A stretch of 64,000 nucleotides of DNA from an uncultured Pelagibacteraceae bacterium (GCA_902616145.1 CACMRM010000005.1:1-64000); one strand, 5' to 3'. Positions 1 to 8,783 are shown, counted from the first letter of the stretch. The notes: generated by a model from the letters alone, not told the origin. Made by a program: numbers and translations.

Positions 1-77
1 CTGCTAAGGCAGTCAAGTTGGAAAATAAAGGTAGTTTCAGACCTTATGGTGTAGACGATAAAGTAAAAGATGAGTAA
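1..77 (+). CDS. C-terminal end of an unidentified upstream gene (partial)
   Basis: The frame starting at base 3 stays open from the window edge to a TAA at 75-77 and reads as a basic and acidic tail ending in KVKDE. The stop overlaps the msrB start codon at 70 by 8 bases, the usual packing of this genome, which suggests one operon with msrB. Only about 24 residues are visible, too few to name the protein. No motif was recognised. Confidence 0.6.
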   Translation, partial: AKAVKLENKGSFRPYGVDDKVKDE

Positions 78-447
78 AGATTGGGATCCAAATTTAACTC
101 CAGAACAAAATTATGTTTTAAAACAAGAGGGAACAGAGTCTCCAGGTAGCAGTCCTTTAAATCAAGAAAAAAGAGAGGGCTCTTATCACTGTGTAGGGTG
201 TGGAACAAAATTATTTGAGTCTACAACTAAATATGAGAGTGGTTCAGGCTGGCCTTCATTTTTCGAATCTATTCCAGGTGTATTCGAAGAAAAAAAAGAT
301 ATGCATATTGGTTATCCAAGAACTGAGTATCATTGCAAAAAATGTGGAGGTCATCACGGCCATGTTTTTGATGATGGTCCAAAACCTACTAGAAAACGAT
401 ACTGTAACAATGGTATATGTTTATTCTTTAAACCAAAAGGCGAGTAG
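70..447 (+). CDS. msrB: Peptide-methionine (R)-S-oxide reductase MsrB
   Basis: Reduces the R epimer of methionine sulfoxide in oxidised proteins; no signal peptide, so probably cytoplasmic. At 125 residues it is a complete single SelR domain. Two CxxC pairs (C41/C44 and C89/C92) should bind structural zinc. The YESGSGWPSF block and GHVFDDGPKPT block are typical, and C112 in the RYC motif is the expected catalytic cysteine. The stretch after it (NNGIC) departs from the common INS pattern. The ATG overlaps the end of the preceding gene. A second, periplasmic-type Msr (MsrA) lies at 46843, so the window covers both epimers. Confidence 0.93.
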   Translation: MSKDWDPNLTPEQNYVLKQEGTESPGSSPLNQEKREGSYHCVGCGTKLFESTTKYESGSGWPSFFESIPGVFEEKKDMHIGYPRTEYHCKKCGGHHGHVFDDGPKPTRKRYCNNGICLFFKPKGE

Positions 448-494
448 TTATACACAAACCAATTAAGTGTTTTAATACAACTTATCAAAAAATT

Positions 495-549
495 ATAATC
501 TTACTTGTCATGTCCTCTAGACCAAGGCGGCACAAGTTTGTAAGATTAT
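495..549. other. Inverted repeat / possible structured RNA between msrB and a phosphatase gene
   Basis: The 10-base arm ATAATCTTAC (495-504) is matched perfectly by GTAAGATTAT (540-549). Inside it, ACTTGT (503-508) can pair with ACAAGT (532-537), and the apex holds CCT/AGG complementarity. The loop is unusually GC-rich for this genome. There is no U-run right after the arm, so it does not look like a simple terminator. It could be a 5' leader structure of the gene at 563, a processing site or a protein-binding palindrome. Confidence 0.4.
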
Positions 550-562
550 CATTTCATCCACC

Positions 563-1120
563 ATGAAGAATCAAATTATTTCCCTACTTACAATTATACT
601 CTCGTTAATTTCATTTCATACTCACGCATCAGATTTAAATTGGAAACCAGCTCAGGACGGAGATAAAATTATTTTAATTAGACATGCCAAAGCTCCTGGA
701 GGTGGAGACCCAGAAGGATTTAAAATTGAAGATTGTAAAACTCAAAGAAATCTAGACATCATGGGCATTAACCAAGCAAAAAAAATTGGTAAACTTTTTA
801 CAGAAAAAAAAGTTAAAATTGATAAAGTTTTATCAAGCCAGTGGTGTAGATGCAAAGATACTGCAAAATATGCTTTTGGCAATTTCAAAGAATTTTCCGC
901 GTTAAATTCTACTTATACTCCGCCATACGACCAAAATGAAAAACAGCAAATTAAGAAATTAAAAAAATATGTAAGTAGCTGGAATGGTAAAGGAGGAAAT
1001 CTAGTTTTAGTTACGCATTACGTAATTATCTTGGCAATAACTGGAGAAACAACACGATCGGGAGAAGTAGTTATCACCGATAAAAATTTTAAGGTTTTAT
1101 CTACAATTGATACTTTCTAA
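563..1120 (+). CDS. Secreted histidine phosphatase family protein
   Basis: Branch of the phosphoglycerate-mutase-like (histidine phosphatase) superfamily, which uses a phospho-histidine intermediate. An N-terminal hydrophobic segment ending near HASD (residues 1-23) looks like a signal peptide, so the enzyme is probably periplasmic. The catalytic RHA motif is at R40-H41 and a second conserved His at about H152 (VTH). The middle has SSQWCRCKDTA, where SixA-type proteins carry the SPxxRAxxTA block. At 185 residues it is a short, single-domain member. Substrate cannot be read from sequence. It ends 4 bases into the convergent membrane gene. Confidence 0.8.
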   Translation: MKNQIISLLTIILSLISFHTHASDLNWKPAQDGDKIILIRHAKAPGGGDPEGFKIEDCKTQRNLDIMGINQAKKIGKLFTEKKVKIDKVLSSQWCRCKDTAKYAFGNFKEFSALNSTYTPPYDQNEKQQIKKLKKYVSSWNGKGGNLVLVTHYVIILAITGETTRSGEVVITDKNFKVLSTIDTF

Positions 1121-1461
1121 AAAAATATAAAATATCCAACTGCTATTAAAATTAAATATTCAATAAATGTTTTAATTTTTAAAAGAGTGTTTTTATCCTG
1201 AAATTTATTATTGATGAATAAAGTTAATCTAGAAAAAGCCAGGTGAACCAAAACAATACTCAAAGCTATACCAAGTAAAGCATGGTAAAAGCTAAAATTT
1301 TTAAGGCCATAAAAGCAAGCTGCGATGAAAGTGAACCAGGATATATTAGTTACAAATAAAGTGATTAAAATACCTGATCCTTTTTTAAAAATACTTTGAG
1401 ACTTAATGAAAGTATATGACCACAAAAGAGTGAATAAAAAACCTGCGTATTTAATTATCAT
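1117..1461 (-). CDS. Small integral membrane protein, unknown function
   Basis: A 114-residue protein with about four hydrophobic segments (roughly residues 3-20, 28-50, 57-78 and 95-113) joined by short basic loops. I do not recognise a family motif. It overlaps the 3' end of the histidine phosphatase gene tail to tail by 4 bases and is divergent from ccdA, from which it is separated by 50 bases that must hold both promoters. AT-rich codon use is like that of its neighbours. Confidence 0.6.
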   Translation of the reverse strand: MIIKYAGFLFTLLWSYTFIKSQSIFKKGSGILITLFVTNISWFTFIAACFYGLKNFSFYHALLGIALSIVLVHLAFSRLTLFINNKFQDKNTLLKIKTFIEYLILIAVGYFIFF

Positions 1462-1511
1462 GAGCCAATATTGTAATTGCGGTAAAGTTTAAAGGCAAAT
1501 ATAAACGTAAT

Positions 1512-2228
1512 ATGATCATTAAACTTGCGTTCGCTTTTGGGGCTGGATTTATAAGTTTTTTCACCCCTTGCGTACTTCCAATTATCCCGGGTTATATTTC
1601 TTATATCACTGGAAAAGATTTAGGAGAAATAGATAAAGACAAATCAATAGTTCTTACGAAAACTATTCTTTTTTCATTAGGGTTCTCATTTGTTTTTATC
1701 ATACTTGGAGCGGCAGCCTCTGCGATTGGAAACGTGCTTCTTTTTTTCTCAAACGAATTAAGAATAATCGCTGGATTAATAATTATTATCTTTTCATTAC
1801 AAATGTTAGGTTTTCTAAAATTTTCTTTTTTGAACACAGAAAAAAGAATCCAAACTGATTCAAGTTACAAAGATAATTATGCATTCCCTTTTATAGTTGG
1901 TGCAGCTTTTGCATTTGGCTGGACACCTTGCATTGGACCAGTTTTAGGTTCGATAATTGCTTTATCTGCTACTGAAGCTACAATAAGAAAAGGAATTTTA
2001 TTATTATCATTTTATTCACTAGGATTAGCTATCCCATTTATATTGTCCGGATATTATATGAGTAGATTTTTAAATACTAAAAAAGGTTTTGGGAAATATT
2101 ATGGAACTATTACAAAATCTGGCGGAGCTATTCTTTTAGTAACCGGTATTTTGATTACCACAAACTACATTCAAGTCATAAGTTATTATATTTTGACGAC
2201 CTTCCCAATTCTCGCTAAGCTTGGTTAA
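1512..2228 (+). CDS. ccdA: Cytochrome c biogenesis/thiol-reduction membrane protein CcdA
   Basis: CcdA-family proteins carry electrons from cytoplasmic thioredoxin across the inner membrane to periplasmic thiol proteins, including those that keep apocytochrome c reduced. The 238-residue protein has the two pseudo-repeat cysteine motifs, FFTPCVLPIIPGY (C20) and FGWTPCIGPVLGS (C140), and six predicted membrane segments, the usual length and plan. The stop overlaps the downstream kinase start by one base, so the two are translationally coupled, although no functional link is obvious. Confidence 0.9.
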   Translation: MIIKLAFAFGAGFISFFTPCVLPIIPGYISYITGKDLGEIDKDKSIVLTKTILFSLGFSFVFIILGAAASAIGNVLLFFSNELRIIAGLIIIIFSLQMLGFLKFSFLNTEKRIQTDSSYKDNYAFPFIVGAAFAFGWTPCIGPVLGSIIALSATEATIRKGILLLSFYSLGLAIPFILSGYYMSRFLNTKKGFGKYYGTITKSGGAILLVTGILITTNYIQVISYYILTTFPILAKLG

Positions 2229-3127
2229 TGAGTGAAATAACAGTCTTAGGAATTTTTGTAGCTGATATAAGTTTTTCTGGACCTAAAATTCCTTCAATAG
2301 GCGAAACTATTCTAGGAAAAAAATATAACGTTGGCCCAGGTGGAAAAGGGTGTAATCAGGCTATAGCAATTTCAAGACTTGGAGGTAATGTAAGTTTTAT
2401 AAGTAAGATTGGAAAAGATAATTATGGAGAACTAGCTCTTAATACTCTAAAAAAAAATGAAATTTCTGAAGAAAATATTTTACAAGATGGTAATCAACAA
2501 ACAGGTGTTGCTGGTATTTTAGTTGACGAAAATACTGGTAAAAATGCAATTAACGTAATCGTAGGGGCTCCAACTTCAATTACGATTGACGAAATTAACA
2601 AAAAGATAAATTTAATTAAAAAATCAAAAATTTTCTTAACTCAATTAGAACTACCAAAAAATGTTACCTTACACTGTCTTAAAACTGCTAAAGAGAGTGG
2701 GTGTATTACTATTTTAAATCCAGCACCAGCATCAGAAATTTCAAAAGAATTTTATGATAATATAGATTTTTTTACTCCTAATGAAACTGAAGCAGAATTT
2801 TATACAGGAATTAAGATTACAAATGAAAAAGAGACTAAGCAAGCTGCTGAAAAACTTATTAAATTAGGAGTTAAAAAAGTTATCATTACTTTAGGAGATA
2901 AAGGACTATTTTACACTGATGGAAAAGAAGAAATTTATCTCAAAGCAAGTTCTGTTAAAGCTATCGACACCACAGGAGCTGGAGACGCCTTTAATGGAGG
3001 TTTAGCTTATGGCTTATCTAAAGAAAAAAACATTAAAGAATGTTTACAGTTAGCAAATAAAGTTGCAGGACTCTCAACAACTAAACTTGGCGCTGGAGAC
3101 TCCATGCCATTTTTAAAAGATATCTAA
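2228..3127 (+). CDS. rbsK: PfkB-family sugar kinase, probably ribokinase
   Basis: Phosphorylates a sugar or nucleoside at a primary hydroxyl, with ribose the likeliest substrate. The 299-residue protein shows both PfkB signatures: the N-terminal GPGGKGCNQAIAISRLGG block (about residues 37-54), and DTTGAGDAFNGG with the catalytic base near D253. NPAPA and the NETE block (about residues 178-182) fit ribokinases better than fructokinases. Its start codon overlaps the ccdA stop. Alternative substrates such as other pentoses cannot be excluded, and no ribose transporter is present in the window. Confidence 0.85.
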   Translation: MSEITVLGIFVADISFSGPKIPSIGETILGKKYNVGPGGKGCNQAIAISRLGGNVSFISKIGKDNYGELALNTLKKNEISEENILQDGNQQTGVAGILVDENTGKNAINVIVGAPTSITIDEINKKINLIKKSKIFLTQLELPKNVTLHCLKTAKESGCITILNPAPASEISKEFYDNIDFFTPNETEAEFYTGIKITNEKETKQAAEKLIKLGVKKVIITLGDKGLFYTDGKEEIYLKASSVKAIDTTGAGDAFNGGLAYGLSKEKNIKECLQLANKVAGLSTTKLGAGDSMPFLKDI

Positions 3128-4239
3128 AATTCTTCAATTAACTTGTAAGCAATTTTTTTATTACCATCAGAGTTAAAGTGCACGTCATTCCAGAAGTAAT
3201 ATTTTCTATAAACTTCTAAGTAAGTGCTTTTTCGCATTTCATTGAAAAAAAAAGGGAATAAATTTAAAAATTTGTGACATTTTCCCTCGCAAAATTTTTT
3301 CCACATCATTACATGATCAGAATTAATTTTATCAAATTTTAATGACTGTGGCCAAGGATAGACGACCAAGCTTAGCTTTATATTATTTGCCTTAAGCAAT
3401 TTATATAACTCATTGATCGAATATATCATTTCAAGCTTTGTTTTAGATATTGGCTCATCATATCCCTCAATTTTATTACCTGACTCATAGGTCCATTTTG
3501 ACTTTAGAATAGCCTTTTCGTCAAAGATTGGTTTTTCACTTTTCAATGGGGGAACAGAGTTATTTAAACGATTATTCATTTTAATCACATACATATAGTA
3601 ATTTGTGATTGGAAAATTATTTCTTAAGAATTTTCTCCTTTTTAAATTTTTTTCTTTGGCCTTTTTTTCACCTACAGAAAAATCATCATTTAGTTTATAA
3701 AATGTGTTATCATCATATAAATCACCCACATCTATGAACAATATTAATTCTTCAAAGGTGTATTGGTTTTCTAATAAGTATTTAATTTTTGATAAATAAA
3801 TATTGGGTGCATATGAAGTAACTCCTAAATTAGCTACAGATAATTTCTTATTTTTTTCAAATATTCCAACAAAAGTATCTTCATAATTTAAGGCTACCCC
3901 CTCGACAAAAGAGTCACCTAAAAAAGCTACATCAAAATTTTTACTTCTCTGTACTCCACATTTATATTTGAAACCATGATTATCAGTACATAATGTATGA
4001 TAATTATTAAATGCAGGAGATTTTAAATATTCAACATTAGCTTTTAGTGTATGATGGTAATATTTATGATCAATTCTTACTAGTCTATTATAAAATTCTG
4101 TTTTTGACAGATAAGGATCTAACTTATTTAATATTGCTTTGCCAAAAAAAAAATCAATAAAAAGAGTAAGAAAAAAAGTAGTTAAAATAATAATTAGCAA
4201 TGATTTAACTAAATAAAAAATTTTTTTAAATATCAACAT
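3124..4239 (-). CDS. Membrane-anchored SGNH/GDSL-like hydrolase
   Basis: One N-terminal membrane segment (about residues 10-32) anchors a roughly 340-residue domain that should lie on the periplasmic side. FLGDSFVEG puts a candidate nucleophile at S110, and a late NDVHFNSDGN block (D352, H354) supplies the acid and base expected in SGNH hydrolases or AlgX/AlgJ-like acetyltransferases. A role in de-esterifying or acetylating a surface glycan is an inference. The gene ends inside the kinase gene by 4 bases and starts directly after grxC on the same strand. Confidence 0.7.
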   Translation of the reverse strand: MLIFKKIFYLVKSLLIIILTTFFLTLFIDFFFGKAILNKLDPYLSKTEFYNRLVRIDHKYYHHTLKANVEYLKSPAFNNYHTLCTDNHGFKYKCGVQRSKNFDVAFLGDSFVEGVALNYEDTFVGIFEKNKKLSVANLGVTSYAPNIYLSKIKYLLENQYTFEELILFIDVGDLYDDNTFYKLNDDFSVGEKKAKEKNLKRRKFLRNNFPITNYYMYVIKMNNRLNNSVPPLKSEKPIFDEKAILKSKWTYESGNKIEGYDEPISKTKLEMIYSINELYKLLKANNIKLSLVVYPWPQSLKFDKINSDHVMMWKKFCEGKCHKFLNLFPFFFNEMRKSTYLEVYRKYYFWNDVHFNSDGNKKIAYKLIEEF

Positions 4240-4497
4240 TTAGCTAGATAAAATTTTATCTAATTCACCACTTCTGTTTGCTTCTTGAAGTTTATCGTTT
4301 CCTCCAATATAATGATCACCAATAAAGATCTGTGGAATAGTTCTAGCCCCATTTGTTCTTCTTAACATTTCTTTAGCATTAGCTGGATCAGCCCATATAT
4401 CAATTTCCTCTATTTCAATATTTTTTGTTTTTAGTAATGCTTTCGCAGCTTCACAAAAGGAACAAGGATTTCCAGTATAGATTGTCACTTTTTTCAT
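4240..4497 (-). CDS. grxC: Glutaredoxin 3
   Basis: Glutathione-dependent disulfide reductase of the cytoplasm. It has 85 residues, the standard length. The redox site reads CSFC (C12-C15) in place of the usual CPYC. The cis-proline loop TIPQIFIG and the GGNDKL glutathione-binding block are present. It sits 2 bases after the TIGR03643-type gene on the same strand, so the two are likely co-expressed. The Ser for Pro change in the active site should raise thiol reactivity, but that is an inference. Confidence 0.93.
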   Translation of the reverse strand: MKKVTIYTGNPCSFCEAAKALLKTKNIEIEEIDIWADPANAKEMLRRTNGARTIPQIFIGDHYIGGNDKLQEANRSGELDKILSS

Positions 4498-4499
4498 AA

Positions 4500-4796
4500 T
4501 TAATATATATCAGTTAATTTTACTTTTTCTTTAAGTTTTTTTCTTTCTAACTGAAATTTTTTTCTATGTTTAATGCTTGTGTTATGTACTCTTTTTCTCC
4601 ATAAACGAAACGAACCTGGTTTTAAATTTTTTCTCATTATTTTAATTACTTGAGATTCATTTTTTCCAGTTTTTTCTTTTATCTCTTCGAAAGTTATCCT
4701 ATCTGCCCATGCGGCCCAAATTATCCAATTATCATCTTTTTCACGTGGTTCAGGATTTTTTACTCTTGTTTGAGGAATTAAACTTTTTTTCTTCAT
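4500..4796 (-). CDS. TIGR03643-family small protein
   Basis: A 98-residue basic protein with the conserved core WAAWADRITFEEI followed by KPGSFRLWRKRV, which I recognise as the uncharacterised TIGR03643 family. The middle can fold as a helix-turn-helix-like unit (about residues 37-60), and the C-terminal third is very rich in Lys and Arg, suggesting nucleic-acid contact. Nothing in the sequence gives a reaction. It is the first gene of a minus-strand pair with grxC and is divergent from the LysE exporter. Confidence 0.82.
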   Translation of the reverse strand: MKKKSLIPQTRVKNPEPREKDDNWIIWAAWADRITFEEIKEKTGKNESQVIKIMRKNLKPGSFRLWRKRVHNTSIKHRKKFQLERKKLKEKVKLTDIY

Positions 4797-4821
4797 AAAT
4801 TTATATATAGTTACTTTTCAA

Positions 4822-5436
4822 ATGTTTCCAACAGACTATATAATATTTTTACAAATCATTTTATTTCTATTTATCTCTCCTGGCCCACCAAGAGTTGTAA
4901 TAGTTTCTCATACATTAAATTACGGACTAAATAGATCCGTATGGACTGCTTTTGGAGATATATCTGCTAACACTATACAGGCGATATTAGTAGTATTCTT
5001 AATTGGATCTTTTTTAAGCGATAACCCTCAAGTGCTCTACTATTTAAAATGGGCAGGTATATTTTATATTGTATATTTAGCTTATGATACTTTTTCGTCG
5101 AAAATAAAAAGTATAAATTCCAAAAACCAAAATTTAAAATCATCTTTCTCATTCTACAAAGATGGATTATTAGTTGCCGGTTTAAGTCCAAAAGCTCTTT
5201 TATTTTTTGGGACAATTTTTCCGACATTTATAAATTTCGGGTCTAATATTATTTCTCAATTTCTAATATTATTAATTACTTACATAGTTTTAGATTTTTT
5301 TACCCTGATGATTTATGGGTTAGCTGCTGAAAAAATTTCGGTATGGTTAAGAAGCAAACCAAAGCTATTAAATACAATTTCTGCGTGTGTTCTTCTTATT
5401 TTAGCAGTTTACATTGCTGCGACACAGAATTTTTAA
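4822..5436 (+). CDS. LysE/RhtB-family amino-acid exporter
   Basis: Inner-membrane carrier of the LysE superfamily, which exports amino acids or small metabolites. It has 204 residues with about six membrane segments. The family's N-terminal SPGP motif is present but continues as SPGPPRVVIVSH instead of the common PGPN. GLSPKALLFFGTIFPTF is the conserved central block. No substrate can be assigned. It stands alone between a divergent gene and the liv system 1 leader; a second family member is at 27357. Confidence 0.85.
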   Translation: MFPTDYIIFLQIILFLFISPGPPRVVIVSHTLNYGLNRSVWTAFGDISANTIQAILVVFLIGSFLSDNPQVLYYLKWAGIFYIVYLAYDTFSSKIKSINSKNQNLKSSFSFYKDGLLVAGLSPKALLFFGTIFPTFINFGSNIISQFLILLITYIVLDFFTLMIYGLAAEKISVWLRSKPKLLNTISACVLLILAVYIAATQNF

Positions 5437-5465
5437 TCACTTCTTACTGTTGTCAAAATCTCTAT

Positions 5466-5512
5466 TTCTTGTTTTAATTAATTATTAATTAATTAATTAA
5501 CAAGAAGGGAAA
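5466..5512 (+). promoter_or_regulatory. AT-palindromic leader and strong RBS of the first livK-like gene
   Basis: TTCTTGTT (5466-5473) pairs with AACAAGAA (5499-5506), and the TTAATTAATT repeats between can zip the stem further with a 2-base bulge. The stem ends at the Shine-Dalgarno AGAAGGGA, 3-5 bases ahead of the ATG spacer. The segment GGGAAATA before the start recurs in front of two other binding-protein genes at 14049 and 23927. Likely the 5' untranslated region of a highly expressed mRNA. Confidence 0.55.
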
Positions 5513-5514
5513 TA

Positions 5515-6756
5515 ATGAATAAAATAGCAAAACTATTTGTTACATTTATTTCAGCAATAACTTTAGCACTTGTTTCTTTCACTTCTTCTTTTGCAAAAGT
5601 AGATGGTGAGTACATAGTGTTAGGTTCTGCAATATCTCTTACAGGTAAATACTCTTCTAATGGAGTTCATACTCAAAACGGCTATAACATGGCCGTTGAC
5701 AGAATTAACAAAATGGGCGGAGTAGAGGTACAAGGTAAGAAATATAAGTTTGAGATCATTTATTATGATGATGAGTCAAACCCAAAGAGAGCCGCACAGT
5801 TAGCTGAAAGACTAATTAAACAAGATGGCGTTCATTACATGCTTGGACCATACAGTTCAGGTTTAACGAAAGCCATTGCACCAGTAACCGAGAAATATAA
5901 AATTCCTATGGTTGAAGCAAATGGTGCGTCTAGATCTTTATTTACTAAAGGATACAAATATTTGTTCGCGGTGTTATCACCTGCAAACCAATATCTTGAA
6001 GTAGCTATCGATTTAGCGGTAGAAAAAAACGGTGGTAAAGGAGTAAAAATTGCTCAAGCATTTGAACAAGATGCTTTCTCACAAGACGTGAGACTTGGTA
6101 TTTTAGATGCAGCGAAAAGAACTGGATCTGAGATCATCATCGATGATAAACTACCAAAAGAACTTAACGATATGGCAGCTACATTGGCTAAAGTAAAAGC
6201 TGTTAAGCCAGATGTACTTGTTGTATCAGGTCACACAAAAGGTGCATTAACTGCAATCAGACAAATTTCTGAAATGAAAGTTGATGTTCCTATGTTAGCG
6301 ATGACACACTGTGATGCTGCTAAACTTTCTAAACAACACGGAAAGAAATCAGAATTCGCATTGTGTGCTTCTCAGTGGCACAAAAACTTATCTTACAAAG
6401 ATAGCTTTTTTGGCTCTGGTAAGAAATACGCTAAAGACTTCCAAAAAGAATTTGGATATGACCCGCCATATCAATCAGCAGAGTCTTCTGCAGCATTGTT
6501 AGTGTTTAAAGATGCGTTCGAAAGAGCAAATTCTTTTGACAGAGATGCAGTGAGAGATGCGCTAGTTGATACAGAAATGCAAACTTTCTATGGAAACATT
6601 AAATTTGGACCTGGTGGCCAAAACGTTGCTAAGCCAATGATCTTGTTCCAAGTAAGATGTAAAGGCGATGATTGTGAGAATAGAGTAGTAGCTCCTACAA
6701 AATGGGCTTCTGATAAATTCTATCATCCAATCCCGAAATGGTCTGAAAGAAGCTAA
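5515..6756 (+). CDS. Branched-chain amino-acid-type ABC transporter substrate-binding protein
   Basis: Periplasmic receptor of the LivK/type I binding-protein family. The 413-residue precursor starts with a signal peptide (cleavage likely after A27, SSFA). The mature protein opens with YIVLGSAISLTGKYSSNG, the usual first strand and ligand loop, and has two Rossmann-like lobes. It precedes livHMGF but is cut off from them by a strong hairpin at 6775, an arrangement that gives much more receptor than membrane complex. The ligand may be an amino acid, amide or related compound; this cannot be told from sequence. RBS and leader are strong. Confidence 0.88.
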   Translation: MNKIAKLFVTFISAITLALVSFTSSFAKVDGEYIVLGSAISLTGKYSSNGVHTQNGYNMAVDRINKMGGVEVQGKKYKFEIIYYDDESNPKRAAQLAERLIKQDGVHYMLGPYSSGLTKAIAPVTEKYKIPMVEANGASRSLFTKGYKYLFAVLSPANQYLEVAIDLAVEKNGGKGVKIAQAFEQDAFSQDVRLGILDAAKRTGSEIIIDDKLPKELNDMAATLAKVKAVKPDVLVVSGHTKGALTAIRQISEMKVDVPMLAMTHCDAAKLSKQHGKKSEFALCASQWHKNLSYKDSFFGSGKKYAKDFQKEFGYDPPYQSAESSAALLVFKDAFERANSFDRDAVRDALVDTEMQTFYGNIKFGPGGQNVAKPMILFQVRCKGDDCENRVVAPTKWASDKFYHPIPKWSERS

Positions 6757-6774
6757 TAACTTCTGAATAATTTG

Positions 6775-6807
6775 AAAAGCCCCTAGTTTTCTAGGGGCTT
6801 TTCTTTT
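6775..6807 (+). terminator. Rho-independent terminator after the binding-protein gene
   Basis: Perfect 12-base stem, AAAAGCCCCTAG (6775-6786) against CTAGGGGCTTTT (6791-6802), with a TTTT loop and a following T-rich tract. It lies between the receptor gene and livH, so it probably attenuates rather than ends the operon, because no other promoter is obvious in the 18 bases before livH. Confidence 0.9.
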
Positions 6808-6824
6808 ATAAGTTTTAAAATTTT

Positions 6825-7718
6825 ATGGACTTTCTTATTTTTAAAGCTCCAATGTTAATGGTCCAGGCATCACTGGATGGTATTCTTTTAGGTATATTAT
6901 TTGCATTAATAGCATACGGCATGGCACTTCAGTGGGGTGTAATGAATATAATTAACATCGCACAAGGTGACTTAGTAATTCTTGGCGGCTATATCGCTTA
7001 CACTATTTATCTTTGGGGAATTCATCCTGCTTGGGGAGTTATTATTTCTCCAATTATAATGTTTTTTGTCGGATGGGGACTTTATAAACTTGTAATTAAT
7101 AAAGTTGTAGACCGAGATTTATTCATTTCAATATTAGCAACCTTTGGTATTGCTATCGTATTCCAACAACTAATGAATTTTATTTTTGGTGCAGACGTAG
7201 TTGTGGCACAGTCTGAATACGGAACAACAATGTTATTTGATAATTCAGTAACCTTACCAAATTCAAAAATATTCTCAGCTTTTATTAGTGTTTTATATGC
7301 AGTAGCTTTAGTTATTTATATGAAAAAATCCAGACTTGGACGAGCTATAAGAGCTACAGCACAAAATGCTAGAGCTGCAAAAATACTAGGTGTAGACACT
7401 GAAAAAGTTTACGCTGCAACTTTTGGAATTAATGCTGCGTTATGTGGTATCGCAGGAGCTTTAATTTCAATAACTCTAACACTTCACCCTTATGTAGGAC
7501 TTCCTTATACAGTTAGATCTTTCATGATAGTTATTGTTGCTGGTCTTGGAAACTTACCTGCAGTAGCGGTTTCAGGGATGGGGTTAGGTCTTTTTGAAGA
7601 ATTTGCTGATTATATTTTGGGAACAGAGTTTAGAATAGGTGCAGTATTTTTACTTCTAGTCTTAATATTAGTTTACAGAAGATTTAAACTTTCGAAAAAA
7701 AGGGAATATTTAAAATAG
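6825..7718 (+). CDS. livH: LivH-type ABC transporter permease (system 1)
   Basis: First of two inner-membrane permeases of a branched-chain-amino-acid-type ABC importer. It has 297 residues and about eight membrane segments. GVMNIINIAQGDLVILGGY is the hallmark LivH block near the N-terminus, and GRAIRATAQNARAAKILGVD is the cytoplasmic coupling loop that contacts the ATPase. It abuts livM directly (next base) and follows the receptor-gene terminator by 18 bases. Confidence 0.92.
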   Translation: MDFLIFKAPMLMVQASLDGILLGILFALIAYGMALQWGVMNIINIAQGDLVILGGYIAYTIYLWGIHPAWGVIISPIIMFFVGWGLYKLVINKVVDRDLFISILATFGIAIVFQQLMNFIFGADVVVAQSEYGTTMLFDNSVTLPNSKIFSAFISVLYAVALVIYMKKSRLGRAIRATAQNARAAKILGVDTEKVYAATFGINAALCGIAGALISITLTLHPYVGLPYTVRSFMIVIVAGLGNLPAVAVSGMGLGLFEEFADYILGTEFRIGAVFLLLVLILVYRRFKLSKKREYLK

Positions 7719-8783
7719 ATGGAAAAAGTAAAACAAAAAGATTTAATACTATACTCTGGTTTAATCATCTTAGGTTTAGCCGCTCCTTACTTATTCTCTG
7801 CTTTTAAAGTTCAGCTTACGTATCTTTGTGTTTTGATTGTTCTAGCAATGACTTGGAACCTACAAGGCGGAGAGATGGGCTACAATACTTTTGGAAATAT
7901 ACTTTTCTATGGTTTGGGAATGTATCTTACTGCCTCAGTTCAAGTAGGAATGTTTTTCCCGTTAGCTGAGTGGACTGAAAGTGGTGGAGAAAAAACATTT
8001 GTTCATACTACTGCGCAATATTTTCAAGGAATAGGTGTCGGATTATTAGTTTCAGCAATAGTTCCTGCTGTTATTGCTGGGGCTATAGGTTACGCTATTT
8101 TAGGATTGAGAGGTCATTACTTTGCAATTTGCACTTTAGGTTTAGGTATCGCGGCAGGTGAAATTGCTGGCGGAATTGAAATTATTGGAGCAGGCCAAGG
8201 TTTCACCACACCACCTTTTCCAGCTGAAATAGTTGATACTGAAGCTAGAGGAAAATTTTTCTATTTTTTAAGTTTTGCATTATTAATTGGAACATTTGTT
8301 TTCGTTAAATACATTTACGGTTCTAGATTTAGATTAATTTTAAATGCGATTAGAGACAATGAAGATAAAGCAGAAGCTATGGGTATTCAAACTATGAAAT
8401 ATAAAATTGTAGGTTGGATGTGTTCTGCATTCTTCTGTGGTCTTGCTGGTGGAATTATGGGTGGACTAATTGGGTATATAGACTCTACAGATGTTGCTTT
8501 TGACGGAAGAGAGATGGGAGTATTCATGGTTCTTATGGCAATTCTTGGTGGTAAAGGAACTTTGTGGGGTCCTGTGATTGGTGCAACTTTATTCCATTTC
8601 TTCAAAGAGGGTCTTTGGACATTAATTTTAGGCTGGCAGTATGTTGCGCTAGGAGTTTTAATTGTTGTAATCGTAGTTTATTTCCCAGAGGGATTAATGG
8701 GTTGGTTGCGAGAAAAATACCCTGAAAGATTTGGTGAAGTGATAGATGATAAAGATCGGAAAGCACAGGTAGAATTAAAATGA
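7719..8783 (+). CDS. livM: LivM-type ABC transporter permease (system 1)
   Basis: Partner permease to LivH. It has 354 residues and about ten membrane segments. GLRGHYFAICTLGLGIAAGEI and the coupling segment RLILNAIRDNEDKAEAMG are typical LivM features. The C-terminus carries a charged tail of about 30 residues after the last helix. A roughly 30-residue insertion around TESGGEKTFVHTTAQYFQG (near residues 87-105) sits in a periplasmic loop and is not found in system 2. It overlaps livG by 4 bases. Confidence 0.92.
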   Translation: MEKVKQKDLILYSGLIILGLAAPYLFSAFKVQLTYLCVLIVLAMTWNLQGGEMGYNTFGNILFYGLGMYLTASVQVGMFFPLAEWTESGGEKTFVHTTAQYFQGIGVGLLVSAIVPAVIAGAIGYAILGLRGHYFAICTLGLGIAAGEIAGGIEIIGAGQGFTTPPFPAEIVDTEARGKFFYFLSFALLIGTFVFVKYIYGSRFRLILNAIRDNEDKAEAMGIQTMKYKIVGWMCSAFFCGLAGGIMGGLIGYIDSTDVAFDGREMGVFMVLMAILGGKGTLWGPVIGATLFHFFKEGLWTLILGWQYVALGVLIVVIVVYFPEGLMGWLREKYPERFGEVIDDKDRKAQVELK

